A stretch of DNA of 64,000 nucleotides, taken from contig NZ_LQXR01000002.1 in the NCBI RefSeq assembly GCF_001590725.1, forward strand, positions 211,042 through 275,041, given 5' to 3'. The DNA is from Snodgrassella sp. CFCC 13594 (lineage in GTDB: Bacteria > Pseudomonadota > Gammaproteobacteria > Burkholderiales > Neisseriaceae). Below the pieces are notes generated by a model. The model was not told the origin of the DNA. It did not search any database and worked only from the letters and a program-made list of their open reading frames with translations. Made by a program: the position numbers and the translations under genes. This document shows positions 16,830 through 25,876 of the stretch, one piece after another. The stretch's first letter is position 1. Every line of letters starts with the position of its first letter.

Positions 16830-18042
16830 AATGGGGCCGGTTTTTTTACATCAGCCGGGCGTGGTTTCTGCGTTGGGGGATGATTTGGCCTTCAGTTGGC
16901 AGGCGTTGTGTCAATCGGATGGGCATTATTTAAGCCGGCAAACACAGTGGGTTCACCAGCGTGTTTTACCGGTGGGTGCGGTGTCTGTGCCATTGCAGCC
17001 GTTCGCTGCGCCAACGTTGCCAGGGTATAAAAATCGCACCAATCGGTTGTTGTGGCATGCCAGTATTGCGGTGGCCAACCAAATTATACAAGCCAAGCAG
17101 CAATTCGGCGCGCATCGGGTGGCAGTGGTGGTGGGAACATCTACCAGTGGTGCTGATGAAAATCGGGCGGCGTTCCAACAGGTGGTGGCTGGGCAGGATT
17201 GGTCCAACAGTGGGTTCTCGCAAACCCAGCAATCGCTGTATTCGCCTGCCGATTTTTTGGCGCAAGCGCATGGATTGACTGGCTTGTGCTACGTCATTTC
17301 CACTGCGTGTACTTCAGGGGCGCGGGCTCTCATTAGCGCGGCGCGGTTATTGCATGCTGGTTTGGCCGATGCAGTGGTATGTGGTGGGGTGGACTGTTTG
17401 TCTTGGTTAACGCTCAATGGCTTTGCCGCTTTGTCGGTGTTGTCAGACGCGGTGGCCACTCCTTTTGGTCCCCAGCGCCAGGGGATTAATATTGGCGAAG
17501 GCGCTGCGGTGTTTGTGGCTACCCGTGCGCCGCTGGGTGATCAAGATGATGCTTTGCGATTATGGGGTTACGGCGCCAGCAGTGATGCTTGGCATATGTC
17601 CAGTCCTAGGCCAGATGGGTTGGGTGCACAGCAGGCCATTCAGGCAGCCTTGGTATGCGCTGATTTGTGTCCAGATGAGATTGGTTGGGTCAATTTACAT
17701 GGTACGGGTACCGAGCAGAATGATGCTATGGAAAGCGCAGCTGTAGCCCAGTCATTGGGTAGTCAAGTTTGGTGCACCTCCACCAAACCAATGACAGGGC
17801 ACACATTGGGTGCTGCCGGGGCTTTGGAGGCTGCATGGGTGTGGGCCGCGGCCAGTCGTCGCATCAACCCTAACGGGATATTACCCAAACAATACTTACC
17901 TCTTGGTTATGATGCCAGCCTGCCGCATATTCGCCTAACCGAAGCCCAAAGTACTTGGCCTTCTGGGCCGCGCTTGGGCTTAACGACTTCATTTGCTTTC
18001 GGCGGCAGCAATACAGCCTTGGTGCTGGGAGAAGAGGTATGA
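16822..18042 (+). CDS. apeO: Beta-ketoacyl-ACP synthase (ApeO type)
   Basis: A 406-residue ketosynthase that extends the polyene with malonyl units. The catalytic Cys is in ISTACTSGARAL and the two His are in NLHGTGTEQNDA and KPMTGHTLGAAGA, so it is fully catalytic. It is the likely partner of the chain-length factor at the head of the cluster. It overlaps the lipoprotein gene by eight bases and the dehydratase by four. An uptake 12-mer lies inside (17639-17650). Confidence 0.88.
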   Translation: MNKMGPVFLHQPGVVSALGDDLAFSWQALCQSDGHYLSRQTQWVHQRVLPVGAVSVPLQPFAAPTLPGYKNRTNRLLWHASIAVANQIIQAKQQFGAHRVAVVVGTSTSGADENRAAFQQVVAGQDWSNSGFSQTQQSLYSPADFLAQAHGLTGLCYVISTACTSGARALISAARLLHAGLADAVVCGGVDCLSWLTLNGFAALSVLSDAVATPFGPQRQGINIGEGAAVFVATRAPLGDQDDALRLWGYGASSDAWHMSSPRPDGLGAQQAIQAALVCADLCPDEIGWVNLHGTGTEQNDAMESAAVAQSLGSQVWCTSTKPMTGHTLGAAGALEAAWVWAAASRRINPNGILPKQYLPLGYDASLPHIRLTEAQSTWPSGPRLGLTTSFAFGGSNTALVLGEEV

Positions 18043-18548
18043 AACTGAGTTGCCCTATCGATAACGTGGCCCCACTTTTGCCACACAGTGGACAAATGGT
18101 ATTGCTCAATCGCATTGTCGATTATGATGACCAAGGCTTGAGGGCAATGTTGTGCTTGGCCGATGGCAATCCACTGCAACAAGCAGATGGTACGGTGCCA
18201 TCGTGGATGGGCTTGGAATTATTGGCACAGTGTATTGGCGCTTTGGATGGCTGCGCTGCACATGAGCAGGGTGAATCGGTGCGATTGGGTTTTTTACTGG
18301 GCACCCGAAAATTGCAATTGTTTGCTCCTGCTCTACCTTTAAATACCCCATTGTGGGCGGAGGTGCGGTTGTCCGTACGCGATCAGAGTGGCTTTGCGGT
18401 GTTTGATGGCCGTTTATGGGCGCAAACAGACGGCCATTTGGCGCCAACAGCTGAGTCGGTTTTGGTGCAGGCTGCTTTGAATGTGTTTAGCCCGCCTGAT
18501 TTGGGCGCATATCTGGCACAGCAACAACAGGAAAAATATGCAAAATAA
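18039..18548 (+). CDS. apeP: Hotdog-fold 3-hydroxyacyl-ACP dehydratase (ApeP type)
   Basis: A 169-residue FabZ/FabA-related protein. LLPHSGQMVLLNRIVDYD opens the fold and SWMGLELLAQCIGALDG is the central hotdog helix. In the studied APE system ApeP works with ApeI as a dehydratase pair; here ApeI is the C-terminal domain of the ligase at 8218-9924. Start ATG 18039 overlaps the ketosynthase stop (ATGA). Confidence 0.85.
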   Translation: MKLSCPIDNVAPLLPHSGQMVLLNRIVDYDDQGLRAMLCLADGNPLQQADGTVPSWMGLELLAQCIGALDGCAAHEQGESVRLGFLLGTRKLQLFAPALPLNTPLWAEVRLSVRDQSGFAVFDGRLWAQTDGHLAPTAESVLVQAALNVFSPPDLGAYLAQQQQEKYAK

Positions 18549-19272
18549 TCGTCAAACGGTGTTGGTGACCGGTGCCACCAGAGGCATAGGCCGTGCCGTG
18601 GTCTTGGAATTGGCAGCCGAAGGCTATGATGTGGTGGTTCATGGGCGTCAATCAGCGCTGGCGGCCGAGGTAGCTGAGCAGTGCATGGGCTATGGGGTAT
18701 CAGCCAGAACGCTGTTGTTTGATGTGGCCGATAGGCAAGGCGCTCGTGATTTACTGACAGCAGATGTGGCTCAGTATGGGGCATATTATGGTGTGGTCTT
18801 AAATGCGGGTGTGACCCGCGATAATGCCTTCCCCGCCTTTACTGATGCGGATTGGGATGATGTGTTGCGCACCAATTTGGATGGGTTTTATCATGTTTTG
18901 CATCCGTTGGTGATGCCCATGATTCGGCGTCGAGCGCCGGGGCGGATTGTGTGTATGGCATCGGTGTCGGGTTTGATGGGCAATCGAGGACAGGTTAACT
19001 ATAGCGCTGCTAAAGCAGGGCTGATTGGTGCCTCCAAGGCCTTGGCCTTGGAATTGGCCAAGCGCAAAATCACAGTGAACTGCGTGGCGCCTGGTTTGAT
19101 TGATACCGATATGTTGGATGAACAGGTGCCGGTTGACGATATACTGAAAATGATTCCTGCCGCGCGCATGGGGTTGCCTGAAGAGGTGGCCCATGCGGTG
19201 GTGTTTTTGCTTTCGGCAAAAGCGGCTTATATAACGCGGCAAGTATTGGCGGTGAATGGGGGGTTGTGTTGA
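18538..19272 (+). CDS. apeQ: 3-ketoacyl-ACP reductase (ApeQ/FabG type)
   Basis: A 244-residue short-chain dehydrogenase that reduces the keto group after each extension with NADPH. VTGATRGIGRAV is the cofactor loop, LNAGVTRDN follows, and the catalytic Ser-Tyr-Lys are in MASVSGL and NYSAAKAG. I chose ATG 18538, which overlaps the dehydratase end by 11 bases, over a longer in-frame GTG start. Confidence 0.9.
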   Translation: MQNNRQTVLVTGATRGIGRAVVLELAAEGYDVVVHGRQSALAAEVAEQCMGYGVSARTLLFDVADRQGARDLLTADVAQYGAYYGVVLNAGVTRDNAFPAFTDADWDDVLRTNLDGFYHVLHPLVMPMIRRRAPGRIVCMASVSGLMGNRGQVNYSAAKAGLIGASKALALELAKRKITVNCVAPGLIDTDMLDEQVPVDDILKMIPAARMGLPEEVAHAVVFLLSAKAAYITRQVLAVNGGLC

Positions 19273-20494
19273 AGCGGGTGGTGATTACAGGGATAGGCGG
19301 AATAACGGCTTTGGGTAACGATTGGCCAGCCATCAGCAGTGCCTTTCGTCAAGGTATCAGTGCGGTTCGGGTGGTGTCTGGGTGGGAGCGGTTTGTGGAT
19401 TTAAATACCGTCTGGGGGCGCCCGTTACCGACTTTGCACCGCCTGCACACTGGACACGCAAGCAATTGCGCAGCATGGGGCGTGTGGCACAGCTGAATGT
19501 GGCTGCTGCCGAACAAGCATTGGCCGATGCAGGGTTGTTGCAGGATGAACGCATTTGCGATGGGCGCATGGGTGTGGCCTGTGGTTCTTCTTCAGGTGCT
19601 GCTAAAGACGTTGCCGATATGGGGCGCTTGCTGTTGGATGGAACCTCACCTTCTTTTAGTGCCAATACCTACATCCGCGTCATGCCCCACACCACGGCGG
19701 CTAATGTGGCCATTTTCTTCGGTTTGAAAGGGCGTGTTATCCCCACGTCATGTGCCTGTGCTTCAGGCAGCCAAGGGATAGGCTATGCTTATGAAGCCAT
19801 CAAGTTTGGCAAAATCGACATGATGCTGGCTGGTGGTGCTGATGAACTGTGCGCGGCACATGCGTATGTATTTGATTCTTTGTATGCAGCCAGTTTGAAA
19901 AACCATGCACCGCACACTACGCCTGCTCCTTATGACGCGCAACGCGATGGCTTAGTGATTGGCGAAGGAGCAGGCATGTTGGTGTTGGAGTCTTATGAGC
20001 ATGCTCTGTCGCGTGGGGCGACCATTTATGCTGAATTGGTGGGTTTTGGCACAAATGGCGATGGCAGTCATGTCACTCGCCCCGAGCCCGCTACCATGGA
20101 AGCGTGCATGCAGCTGGCATTGGCCGATGCAGGCTTGCCGACCCACACCATTGGCTATGTGAATGGACATGGCACTGCCACGGAACAAGGTGATATTGCT
20201 GAGACACAGGCCACACACGCTGTCTTTGGTCAGAACATACCCATCAGTTCACAAAAAAGCTATTTGGGCCATACTTTGGGTGCTTGTGGTGCTTTGGAGT
20301 CCTGGTTTTCCATTGCTATGATGAATGAAGGCTGGTTTGCGCCTACGCTGAATTTGCATCAAGTTGATCCGCGTTGTGGCGAATTGGATTACATCCAAGG
20401 GACGGGTCGCTATCTGCAAACTGAATACGTCATGAACAACAATTTTGCCTTTGGTGGCATCAATACCTCATTGATTTTTCGTCGCTGGTCATAA
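19269..20494 (+). pseudogene. apeR: Beta-ketoacyl-ACP synthase II-like (ApeR type), one-base frameshift
   Basis: A second ketosynthase of about 409 residues, FabF-like (RVVITGIGGITALGNDW at the start). The catalytic Cys is in PTSCACASGSQG and the His residues are in NGHGTATEQGD and KSYLGHTLGACGA. The frame breaks at a G run near 19414-19418: VWGRPLPTL in one frame, GAPVTDFAPPAHW in the next. One more G restores VWGAPVTDF. It may catalyse the first elongation in APE synthesis. The TTG start at 19269 overlaps the reductase stop. The end overlaps the convergent transferase gene by six bases. Confidence 0.85.
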
Positions 20495-21115
20495 TCTGTA
20501 TTGAGGCATGGGTTGTTGCCAAGTGGCGGTGCCGCAAAAATCATAGCGAAAAACCACGTCGTTTGGCGCTGGCCAAACACAACATAACACCATGTCTACA
20601 CGGGGTGACCACCAACGGGCGTGAAATTCATTTTCTGGATTGGGCGAGCGCACAGCCCACGTGCCATCAGGCTGCCTGAAAATACCCACATTGCGCAAGT
20701 CTCCTGGAAAATTTAGATTGGTGGCCTTGATCAGCGCTTCTTTCAATGTCCACAATTGATAGTAGGCCAAGTTGGCTTGAGGCTGAAGAGACCACCAAAG
20801 TTGTTCATCCGAAGTTGTGAAAATGGGCAGTAGTTGTGCAAAAGATTTGGGCTGCATGATTTGCACATCAATGCCCAAAGACACATGCTGCCGTGAACTC
20901 ACACTGGCTGCATAACCTTGATGGTGGCTGAGACAATAGCGGCGAGGCAGACAGTAGCGGCGCAGATGCGCTTTCAGTGCCCGGCTGCTGCGCCAATCCG
21001 GGTTGTTGTCTTTTTGTGGCTTTTTGTGCCGGCGCATCAAATCCGTTGGGCTTAATGCGCTTGGGTGGTAGTAATCGGCAAAATCAGGGCTTGCCAGGGT
21101 AATCAATAATTCCAT
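20489..21115 (-). CDS. 4'-phosphopantetheinyl transferase, Sfp type
   Basis: Transfers the phosphopantetheine arm of CoA to the serine of carrier proteins, presumably the two APE ACPs. The 208-residue protein has SLGIDVQ (GxD, magnesium site) and LWTLKEALIKA (WxxKEA). It is transcribed toward the APE genes and overlaps the ketosynthase end by six bases, so it has its own promoter. An uptake 12-mer lies inside (20669-20680). Confidence 0.88.
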   Translation of the reverse strand: MELLITLASPDFADYYHPSALSPTDLMRRHKKPQKDNNPDWRSSRALKAHLRRYCLPRRYCLSHHQGYAASVSSRQHVSLGIDVQIMQPKSFAQLLPIFTTSDEQLWWSLQPQANLAYYQLWTLKEALIKATNLNFPGDLRNVGIFRQPDGTWAVRSPNPENEFHARWWSPRVDMVLCCVWPAPNDVVFRYDFCGTATWQQPMPQYRL

Positions 21116-21201
21116 AAGATAACTCGGTGAGCGGGCAGCAAGGGCTTGCTTTTGCCATCATAGCATCTATTTTTAATGATTAATTTTGTCAGGATGAAGC
21201 C

Positions 21202-21630
21202 ATGAAGACAGACTATGCAAAATGGTTGGTCGCGAGTGTGTTGCTGGTTGCAATGAATGTAGTTCATGCGCGCGATACCAAGTTGATTTTACCCATTGAA
21301 GAGGCACTGAACTCGCCAGAAGGTCAATCGGTTCTCGATCCGGCCATCAAAATTCAATTTGCCCGGGGTGGCGGTCGCATCATCAAGCAAGGATTGGTGA
21401 GCAATAGAAAAACCAATGCGTTTGGAAAATCGGATAAAGAGGCTTGCCAATGGGCATTTCTGTCTGCTGTGAAACAGTTCCAAGACCGCGCACACGAATT
21501 AGGCGGGAAACGGGTGGTTAATTTGGTTAGTTATTACCAAAAAAATACCTTAAAAAGCAGTCGTGAATATGAATGCCATGCTGGGGGCGTCATTGCAGGC
21601 GTGGCCTTAAAAGGCGATATTGCCCGATAG
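21202..21630 (+). CDS. Small secreted protein of unknown function
   Basis: A 142-residue protein with a signal peptide (WLVASVLLVAMNVVHA) and a mature region of about 118 residues. The pattern FGKSDKEACQWAFLSAVKQFQDRAHELGGKRVVNLVSYY and the closing YECHAGGVIAGVALKG resemble small periplasmic proteins often mislabelled as excinuclease ATPase subunits; there is no ATPase motif here. Two Cys in the mature part could form a disulfide. It is followed by a hairpin terminator. Function unknown. Confidence 0.7.
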   Translation: MKTDYAKWLVASVLLVAMNVVHARDTKLILPIEEALNSPEGQSVLDPAIKIQFARGGGRIIKQGLVSNRKTNAFGKSDKEACQWAFLSAVKQFQDRAHELGGKRVVNLVSYYQKNTLKSSREYECHAGGVIAGVALKGDIAR

Positions 21631-21641
21631 TATTTTCAGGC

Positions 21642-21668
21642 AGCCGCTTCGAATGGGGCGGCTTTTTT
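21642..21668 (+). terminator. Rho-independent terminator
   Basis: AGCCGC (21642-21647) pairs with GCGGCT (21658-21663) and runs into six T. The left arm is the tail of a partial uptake sequence (TTCAGGCAGCC). Confidence 0.75.
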
Positions 21669-21681
21669 ATGGCTGTGCGGA

Positions 21682-21710
21682 TTGGAAGAGTTGCCTAAAA
21701 ATTGTACAAT
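21682..21710 (+). promoter_or_regulatory. Promoter of the dusB-fis operon
   Basis: TTGGAA (21682-21687), a 17-base spacer and TACAAT (21705-21710) fit a sigma-70 promoter about 30 bases upstream of the dusB start, directly after the terminator. Confidence 0.55.
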
Positions 21711-21740
21711 GACGACTTTCCCTTTGTTGTTCCTGATTTC

Positions 21741-22760
21741 ATGCGCATAGGTCCTTACGAATTACCTGCGCCTTTGGCGTTGGCGCCTATGGCAGGGATC
21801 ACCGACAAACCTTTTCGACAATTGTGTCGGCGTTTCGGCGCGGCATGGGCGGCCAGTGAAATGCTTACCAGTGACCCATCGCTGCAGCACACGCGTAAGA
21901 CTCGCCAGCGTGCCGATCATGATGGAGAGCAAGGGATCCGGGTGGTACAGATTGCTGGCAGTCATCCGCAGCAACTGGCAGAGGCAGCGCGCTTCAATGT
22001 AGCGCAAGGTGCCGATGTGATTGACATCAATATGGGGTGTCCCGCCAAAAAAGTATGTAATGTGGCGGCGGGCAGCGCGCTGTTGCAAAACGAGGCGTTG
22101 GTGGCGGATATTTTGCAAGCAGTTGTGCAGGCCGTGCCCGTGCCCGTGACCTTAAAAACGCGACTGGGCTGGGATGATGAACATGAAAACATCGCCACCA
22201 TTGCTCATTTGGCAGAGAAGGCTGGTATTTCGGCGCTGGCCATACATGGCCGCACCCGCACGCAAATGTATCGTGGCGAGGCGCGATACGACAAAATTAC
22301 GCAGTTGAAGCAGGAAATACACCTGCCTATATGGGTGAATGGTGACATCATCAGCCCGCAAAAAGCATGGCAAGTGTGGCAGCAAACAGGTGCCGATGGC
22401 GTGATGATTGGTCGAGGTGCGCAAGGACAGCCATGGATTTTTCGTGACGTATTGCACTATTTTCAAACTGGTCGGTTGCCTGCGCCGCTGAGCATGGCAG
22501 AGCATGCGGCGGTGGTGGCTGAGCACATTGCTGCCATGCATGCATTTTATGGCGCAGTGGCTGGCGTACGGATCGCGCGCAAACACATTACTTGGTATGT
22601 GTCGGCATTGCCCGGTGGTGATGCTTTTCGGCGGCAGGTAAATCAAGAAGCGGATGGCTTGGTGCAACAGCGTCAGTTGGATTTATTTTTGAATCAGCAG
22701 GTGGCACACTTATCGGCATGGCCGTGTGCCTACCGGCCACAATCGCAGCAGGCTGCCTGA
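21741..22760 (+). CDS. dusB: tRNA-dihydrouridine synthase B
   Basis: A flavoenzyme that reduces specific uridines in tRNA to dihydrouridine. PLALAPMAGITDKPFRQLCRRFG is the family opening, INMGCPAKKVCNVAAGSAL holds the catalytic Cys, and IHGRTRTQMYRG and VNGDIISPQKA line the FMN site. ATG 21741 (MRIGPYEL) matches the E. coli DusB start and lies downstream of the promoter; an earlier in-frame start at 21702 overlaps the -10 box. The 339-residue product is followed by fis, the same pairing as in E. coli. Confidence 0.92.
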   Translation: MRIGPYELPAPLALAPMAGITDKPFRQLCRRFGAAWAASEMLTSDPSLQHTRKTRQRADHDGEQGIRVVQIAGSHPQQLAEAARFNVAQGADVIDINMGCPAKKVCNVAAGSALLQNEALVADILQAVVQAVPVPVTLKTRLGWDDEHENIATIAHLAEKAGISALAIHGRTRTQMYRGEARYDKITQLKQEIHLPIWVNGDIISPQKAWQVWQQTGADGVMIGRGAQGQPWIFRDVLHYFQTGRLPAPLSMAEHAAVVAEHIAAMHAFYGAVAGVRIARKHITWYVSALPGGDAFRRQVNQEADGLVQQRQLDLFLNQQVAHLSAWPCAYRPQSQQAA

Positions 22761-22761
22761 A
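22750..22761 (+). repeat. DNA uptake sequence at the dusB stop
   Basis: A perfect AGGCTGCCTGAA providing the dusB stop codon (QAA then TGA), 24 bases before the fis start. Confidence 0.75.
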
Positions 22762-22785
22762 AGCAGTGCTGGTGCAGAGCAGGGA

Positions 22786-23031
22786 ATGATCATGGTACAC
22801 AATGTCAGTATTGCCGATTGCATTGCACAAAATTTACAACAATATTTTGCCGACTTGGAAGGCGAAATGCCGTGTGGCGTGTATGACATGGTGTTGGCTC
22901 AAGTGGAGTTGCCATTATTGCAGTGCGTGATGGACGTGTGCGACAACAACCAAACGCGCGCGGCACAAATGCTGGGATTAAATCGCAACACATTGCGCAA
23001 AAAATTAGCGCAACATCATCTTTTAGACTGA
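22786..23031 (+). CDS. fis: Fis-family nucleoid protein
   Basis: An 81-residue DNA-bending protein. The C-terminal helix-turn-helix TRAAQMLGLNRNTLRKKL is diagnostic of Fis. It lies directly after dusB, the classic dusB-fis operon, and was probably named Fis-like or NtrC-like in relatives. ATG 22786 or 22792 are both possible; the second begins MVHNVSIADCIAQ. It is shorter than the E. coli protein (98), mainly at the N-terminus, so Hin/Gin-type activation loops may be missing. Confidence 0.88.
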   Translation: MIMVHNVSIADCIAQNLQQYFADLEGEMPCGVYDMVLAQVELPLLQCVMDVCDNNQTRAAQMLGLNRNTLRKKLAQHHLLD

Positions 23032-23061
23032 ATTTTCTGACCTAATTTTAAGGAAATACAA

Positions 23062-24639
23062 ATGGCTGTGGTGAAACGTGCGCTATTGAGCGTATCCGAT
23101 AAGACCGGCGTGGTGGATTTTGCTCGTGCTTTGGCGCACATGGGCGTGCAATTGTTGTCCACCGGTGGTACGGCTAAACTGATTGCTGATGCGGGTATTG
23201 AGGTCACTGAAGTGGCTGATTATACAGGATTTCCGGAAATGTTGGATGGGCGCGTCAAAACCCTGCATCCGAAAATTCATGGCGGCATTTTGGGTCGCCG
23301 CGATCATGCCGATCATATGGCTAAAATGGCCGAATATGGAATCGGTACCATTGATTTGGTGTGCGTGAATCTCTATCCATTTGCGGCTACGGTGGCGAAG
23401 CCGCATTGCACCTTGGAAGATGCGATTGAAAACATTGATATTGGTGGGCCAACAATGGTGCGGTCGGCCGCAAAAAATTGGAAAGATGTTGCCATCCTCA
23501 CCGACAGCCGCGATTACGAGCCCATCATCAACGAGTTGCAGGCCAGTGAGGGTGCCTTGTCTGACAAGACCCGGTTTAATTTGTCGCGTAAGGCTTTTTC
23601 GCACACTGCGCAATACGATGGCATGATTTCCAATTATTTGACCAGTGTTGATGATGCGGTGTTAAGCGGTGAAGCAACGTTGCAGCCTTTCCCGCAACAA
23701 TTTAATCAAAGTTGGTTAAAAGTGCAGGATTTGCGTTATGGCGAAAATCCACACCAGCAAGCTGCATTTTATCGAGATATTTATCCGGCTTCAGGCAGCC
23801 TAGCCAATTATCAGCAACTACAAGGTAAGGCGCTGTCGTATAACAACATTGCCGATGCCGATGCCGCTTGGGAAGCCGTCAAGTCGTTTGATGAGCCCGC
23901 TTGTGTGATTGTGAAGCACGCCAATCCCTGTGGTGTGGCTGTGGCTGCCGATACGCTGAGTGCGTACCGGCTGGCATTTGCCACTGATACCACCAGTGCT
24001 TTTGGCGGCATTATTGCATTTAACCGCGAAGTGGATGCTGCGACAGTAGAAGCCGTAACGGGTCAATTTTTAGAAGTGCTCATGGCCCCCAAATTCAGTG
24101 ACGATGCCAAAGCCATCATTGCGGGTAAGAAAAACGTGCGTGTTTTGGAAGTACCACTGCTGGCGGGCGCCAATCGCTTTGAATTAAAACGAGTGGGCGG
24201 TGGCTTGTTGGTGCAAACACCCGATACCCATCATCTACACTTGGCCGATTTGAAGGTGGTGACTGAACGGCAACCCAATGAACAAGAATTGAAAGATTTG
24301 TTGTTTGTTTGGAAAGTTGCCAAATACGTGAAATCCAATGCCATTGTTTTTGGTCAAGGCGGGCAAACTTATGGCATCGGCGCTGGGCAGATGAGCCGCG
24401 TTGATTCCACCCGCATCGCGGCGCGTAAAGCTCAGGATGGTGGCTTTGACTTGCACCATGCTTGCGCAGCATCTGATGCCTTTTTTCCATTTCGAGACGG
24501 GGTAGATGTGATTGCAGAACAAGGCATCAAGGCGATTATTCAGCCAGGTGGCTCCATTCGTGATGATGAAGTCATTGCGGCAGCCAATGAGCATGGAATT
24601 GCTATGGTGCTCACGGGTGTGCGCCATTTTCGCCATTAA
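23062..24639 (+). CDS. purH: Bifunctional AICAR transformylase / IMP cyclohydrolase
   Basis: Performs the last two steps of purine synthesis. The N-terminal 200 residues are the cyclohydrolase ([46 protein letters not shown]). The rest is the transformylase, with [11 protein letters not shown] and VKSNAIVFG, where the Lys-His pair is catalytic. The length of 525 is standard. A 13-bp hairpin terminator follows. An uptake 12-mer is at 23790-23801. Confidence 0.96.
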   Translation: MAVVKRALLSVSDKTGVVDFARALAHMGVQLLSTGGTAKLIADAGIEVTEVADYTGFPEMLDGRVKTLHPKIHGGILGRRDHADHMAKMAEYGIGTIDLVCVNLYPFAATVAKPHCTLEDAIENIDIGGPTMVRSAAKNWKDVAILTDSRDYEPIINELQASEGALSDKTRFNLSRKAFSHTAQYDGMISNYLTSVDDAVLSGEATLQPFPQQFNQSWLKVQDLRYGENPHQQAAFYRDIYPASGSLANYQQLQGKALSYNNIADADAAWEAVKSFDEPACVIVKHANPCGVAVAADTLSAYRLAFATDTTSAFGGIIAFNREVDAATVEAVTGQFLEVLMAPKFSDDAKAIIAGKKNVRVLEVPLLAGANRFELKRVGGGLLVQTPDTHHLHLADLKVVTERQPNEQELKDLLFVWKVAKYVKSNAIVFGQGGQTYGIGAGQMSRVDSTRIAARKAQDGGFDLHHACAASDAFFPFRDGVDVIAEQGIKAIIQPGGSIRDDEVIAAANEHGIAMVLTGVRHFRH

Positions 24640-24660
24640 TGCGGTGTGGATGTGAGTAAG

Positions 24661-24692
24661 CAAAAACCCTGTCGGGAATGACAGGGTTTTTG
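24661..24692. terminator. Bidirectional hairpin terminator between purH and a small gene
   Basis: CAAAAACCCTGTC (24661-24673) pairs perfectly over 13 bases with GACAGGGTTTTTG (24680-24692), with a six-base loop. T-runs on both strands mean it can end purH on the plus strand and the small convergent gene on the minus strand. Confidence 0.85.
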
Positions 24693-24718
24693 CTTGTGGC
24701 CGTACGACAGGTAACTGA

Positions 24719-24910
24719 CTATTGATAAAACGGTGTAATGCTGGTGATACTCTCTGCCGGTACGTTAAGCTGTGTAGCCACATATTGCTTCAGTGATTCA
24801 GGGTCCTGGGTGCGAACCATGCGATGTGGCACTTGAGCAACCAACTCGTCTTGCACCATTTGCCCAGTCTGCATGATGTTGACCAAACGAATAACATAGC
24901 TTGAAGACAT
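24719..24910 (-). CDS. Small orphan protein of unknown function
   Basis: A 63-residue protein (MSSSYVIRLVNIMQTGQM...) with no signal peptide, membrane segment or motif that I recognise. Support for its reality is good: GGAGG lies 8 bases before the ATG at 24910, the gene ends at a shared terminator, and it has its own upstream region. The sequence looks like a compact soluble alpha/beta protein. Function unknown. Confidence 0.6.
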   Translation of the reverse strand: MSSSYVIRLVNIMQTGQMVQDELVAQVPHRMVRTQDPESLKQYVATQLNVPAESITSITPFYQ

Positions 24911-24960
24911 GGCTGATACCTCCATGATTTATTTTTAATTTATTAATCAATTTGTGTTGT

Positions 24961-24973
24961 ATGCTTAAAGCAT
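24961..24973. promoter_or_regulatory. Palindrome between divergent genes
   Basis: ATGCTTAAAGCAT is a perfect inverted repeat in the 156-base divergent region between the small minus-strand gene and the metallo-hydrolase. It could be an operator, but no regulator is known. Confidence 0.3.
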
Positions 24974-25066
24974 GCAGGCAATCATACTGCATATTTTATT
25001 GATGACGCTAGCATTCTTTGTAAAAAGAATTCATGAAATGATATTTGGGCCAAAGGAAAATCAGAT

Positions 25067-25699
25067 ATGGCTTTGCAATTCACCCTTATCCCTGTCACCC
25101 CTTTTCAACAAAATACCACTTTGTTGTGGGATGATTGCACTTTGGATGCTGTATTGATTGATGTGGGCGGCGATGTGGAAACATTGCTGGCAGCGGTTGC
25201 GCATCATCATTTACAGTTGCAGGCGATTTGGCTGACTCATGGGCATTTGGATCATGTGGGTGGTGTGGTGCGCTTGATCGAAAAAATAGAAGTGCCGATT
25301 TATGGACCGGGAAAATCAGATGATTTTTGGCTACAGCAATTGCCGGAAATGACTGCTCGATATGGTTTCCCAGTGAGCCCAGTATTTCAGCCTACGCAGT
25401 GGCTGGTCGAAAACAAAGTGCTGCATGTGGGCTCACATGCCTTTCAGGTATTGCATATTCCCGGCCATACTCCGGGGCACGTGGTATTTTATTCCGCTGC
25501 AGACCAGTTGTTAATTGCGGGGGATGTACTGTTTCGCGAATCAATAGGCCGCACCGATTTTCCTCAAGGCAATCATGCAGATTTACTGCGCAATATTCGC
25601 GAAAAGTTATGGAAGCTGCCCGATGAAACACAGGTGATTCCTGGTCATGGGCCCATGACCACCATCGGCCATGAAAAGCGGCATAATCCATTTTTATAA
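25067..25699 (+). CDS. MBL-fold metallo-hydrolase (glyoxalase II-like, YcbL type)
   Basis: A 210-residue zinc hydrolase of the metallo-beta-lactamase fold. The metal ligands are visible in order: THGHLDHVGG, HIPGHTPGHVVF, AGDVLFRESIGRTDFPQG and VIPGHGPMT. It is shorter than true glyoxalase II and lacks its C-terminal substrate domain, as in YcbL-type enzymes, which act on small thioesters. AAGGAAAA lies upstream of the ATG. Confidence 0.85.
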   Translation: MALQFTLIPVTPFQQNTTLLWDDCTLDAVLIDVGGDVETLLAAVAHHHLQLQAIWLTHGHLDHVGGVVRLIEKIEVPIYGPGKSDDFWLQQLPEMTARYGFPVSPVFQPTQWLVENKVLHVGSHAFQVLHIPGHTPGHVVFYSAADQLLIAGDVLFRESIGRTDFPQGNHADLLRNIREKLWKLPDETQVIPGHGPMTTIGHEKRHNPFL

Positions 25700-25876
25700 A
25701 TAATAGGTGGAGAGACAGAAGTTCAGATGATGTAGCGGATGGTGTTTTTGGTCCGCGAGAAGCCTCATTATTTATGAACTCATGATGGTGTTAGTTGCAG
25801 CGGTATCGGTCTAGGGCCATATAGTGTAATGGTTGTTGGGCTAATTTAGTGTTTTGTCGTGTTCAAATTTGTTTTA

